13,295 nt of DNA from ANME-2 cluster archaeon (GTDB lineage Archaea; Halobacteriota; Methanosarcinia; Methanosarcinales; Methanocomedenaceae): the NCBI GenBank assembly GCA_022353185.1, contig JAKRWB010000086.1, forward strand, positions 1 to 13,295. The letters are read 5' to 3'. Of this stretch, positions 12,271 through 13,295 are shown in pieces. A program made the position numbers and the translations under genes. The notes below the pieces were generated by a model. The model made no database searches. It was not told the origin of the DNA and saw only the letters and a list, made by a program, of their open reading frames with translations. Each line of letters opens with the position of its first letter. Within the stretch, counting starts at the first letter, position 1.

Positions 12271-13248
12271 TCACATGTCGATATGAGGATTTATGTCACA
12301 ACCAGTACAGGGCAGGCACATGGTCTGGGACACATCAGCGCGCAGGCCGTGTTCATCCAGTACACGGCGTAATATTTTAGTCAGTTTTAACAATCTGGTT
12401 GCAGTAGGGCGCTGTATATCAATCTCCCCCTCACGCAATGGATGCATACTGGCAGCCCTGATAATAGGCACAACGTCCATTGAAGTCAGCTCTTCCAGCC
12501 CTGCTTCCACAGTCTCGTCTGTTTCACCCAGACCCACTATGAAATTAGAAAATACCCGGTTCCTGCCAAACATGCTGACCGCTTCTGTTAGACTATCCTT
12601 GATAAAGTCCAGGTCCATGCCAGGGCAAACCCGGTCGAATATCTCCCTGTCCATGGTCTCGACATTATATTTTATCTCCACAGCTCCGGCTGCCTTTAGC
12701 AACCGCGTTGAATCTGCAGTGGGGTAGACCGACACACCAATAGGCACATCATATTTAACGAGAGCCCTGATGGCTTCAACAGCCCGGTCAACTTCGTTCT
12801 CGGAAGTATCTGCTACACCCGATGTGATTGAGATGGCTTGCAGTTTTCCGCTTTTGCTGGCCTCATCCACCATGCCTACGATCTTGTCCAGGCTTTTAAT
12901 ATCGCCTGACAATTTTGGTACCGGACAATATTTGCAGTCGAAGACACACCGTTCACTGATAGTGATATATGCCTGTCCAGGACAGTGGATGAGTTCCTCT
13001 TCCAGTTGTCCTCGCACCAGTTCTTTGCCGCCTTTTAGTATCACCACATCGCCATTATCGTCTACAGCCCTTAGCGGAGCCCCGTCATCAACCGATAGCC
13101 TGACCCTGTGCCCATTCCAATTGAAGAAAAAAGCAGTGTTGCCCGCCCCCGGACCAGCAGTCGGAATAGTAATATTACCCAGCAATACCCTGTCGATATC
13201 CACAGCACCCACAGCCAGGAGTTCGGCTTTTATTTCTGCATCTGTCAT
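12271..13248 (-). CDS. Radical SAM protein, biotin synthase-related, with C-terminal Cys cluster
   Basis: The 325-residue product carries the radical SAM motif C-VFD-C-KY-C (Cys101, Cys105, Cys108), which holds a [4Fe-4S] cluster that cleaves SAM. The following barrel resembles biotin or lipoyl synthase-related proteins (ITSGVADTSE, VEIKYNVETMDREIFDRVCPG, NFIVGLGETDE). About 90 residues precede the motif, forming a small strand-rich domain (FFFNWNGHRVRLSV). A second cluster, CLPCTGC (Cys311, Cys314, Cys317), lies near the C-terminus just before INPHIDM and could bind an auxiliary iron-sulfur cluster. This suggests the archaeal biotin synthase-related group (COG2516-like, from memory), whose reaction is unknown to me. 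The ATG at 13248 is chosen; a TTG at 13254 has a better-spaced AGGA and is a real alternative. It heads the pair with the JAMM gene. Confidence 0.88.
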   Translation of the reverse strand: MTDAEIKAELLAVGAVDIDRVLLGNITIPTAGPGAGNTAFFFNWNGHRVRLSVDDGAPLRAVDDNGDVVILKGGKELVRGQLEEELIHCPGQAYITISERCVFDCKYCPVPKLSGDIKSLDKIVGMVDEASKSGKLQAISITSGVADTSENEVDRAVEAIRALVKYDVPIGVSVYPTADSTRLLKAAGAVEIKYNVETMDREIFDRVCPGMDLDFIKDSLTEAVSMFGRNRVFSNFIVGLGETDETVEAGLEELTSMDVVPIIRAASMHPLREGEIDIQRPTATRLLKLTKILRRVLDEHGLRADVSQTMCLPCTGCDINPHIDM

Positions 13249-13273
13249 AAACAAAACATTCCTTATTGACTCT

Positions 13274-13290
13274 GATATTTGATATTTAAT
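13274..13290 (-). promoter_or_regulatory. Candidate promoter of the radical SAM-JAMM pair
   Basis: On the minus strand ATTAAATATC (13290-13281) resembles a TATA element, with a predicted start near 13260, just before the gene. It overlaps a perfect tandem repeat of GATATTT (plus strand, 13274-13287). The evidence is weak and near the window edge. Confidence 0.3.
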
Positions 13291-13295
13291 AATAC

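Noticed and set aside
1..13295. CRISPR array, insertion sequence, phage genes or box C/D RNA
   Set aside because: No regular repeats, transposase, integrase or paired C and D boxes in the gaps were found on reading both strands.

Overview
The window looks like a chromosome segment from a euryarchaeon of the methanogen/ANME type, most likely Methanosarcinales. The evidence is archaeal-only or archaeal-type genes (Pus10, ribosomal protein L21e, RNA polymerase subunit Rpo4/RpoF, a DUF655 protein, archaeal 4-phosphopantoate--beta-alanine ligase), archaeal TATA boxes, a small protein that resembles DUF1699 (a family I associate with Methanosarcinales), and a secreted multiheme cytochrome c. The lineage is inferred from gene content only; no rRNA or mcr gene is present.

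Layout. (1) 1-1200 is AT-rich accessory DNA: a secreted protein on the minus strand (cut by the window edge, apparently with an ATT start) diverges from a secreted multiheme cytochrome c on the plus strand. (2) 1259-5321 is a plus-strand information-processing cluster: pus10, rpl21e, rpoF, DUF655, ksgA and a HemK/Mtq2-like methyltransferase. The last three genes overlap by ATGA junctions, and a promoter region precedes the DUF655 gene. (3) 5324-10001 is a minus-strand block read from right to left: argC, a CBS-pair protein, argJ, serA and the DUF1699-like gene. It joins arginine and serine biosynthesis, with a probable nucleotide sensor between the two arginine genes. (4) 10071-11835 on the plus strand holds a DEDDy exonuclease-like protein, a small ORF with its own strong TATA box and a following hairpin, and the CoA-pathway 4-phosphopantoate--beta-alanine ligase. 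(5) 11856-13248 on the minus strand is a closely spaced pair: a radical SAM protein with an extra C-terminal Cys cluster, then a JAMM/MPN metalloprotease.

Most of the window is ordinary core genome. The parts most worth a second look are the cytochrome, whose 12 Cys and 12 His fit exactly six bis-His hemes only if an unusual CxCH site binds heme; the secreted gene whose only start keeping the signal peptide is ATT; the radical SAM-JAMM pair; the 34-residue ORF with a clear promoter; and one TATA element that seems to serve the divergent argC and exonuclease genes. No CRISPR array, insertion sequence, tRNA or rRNA gene was found.
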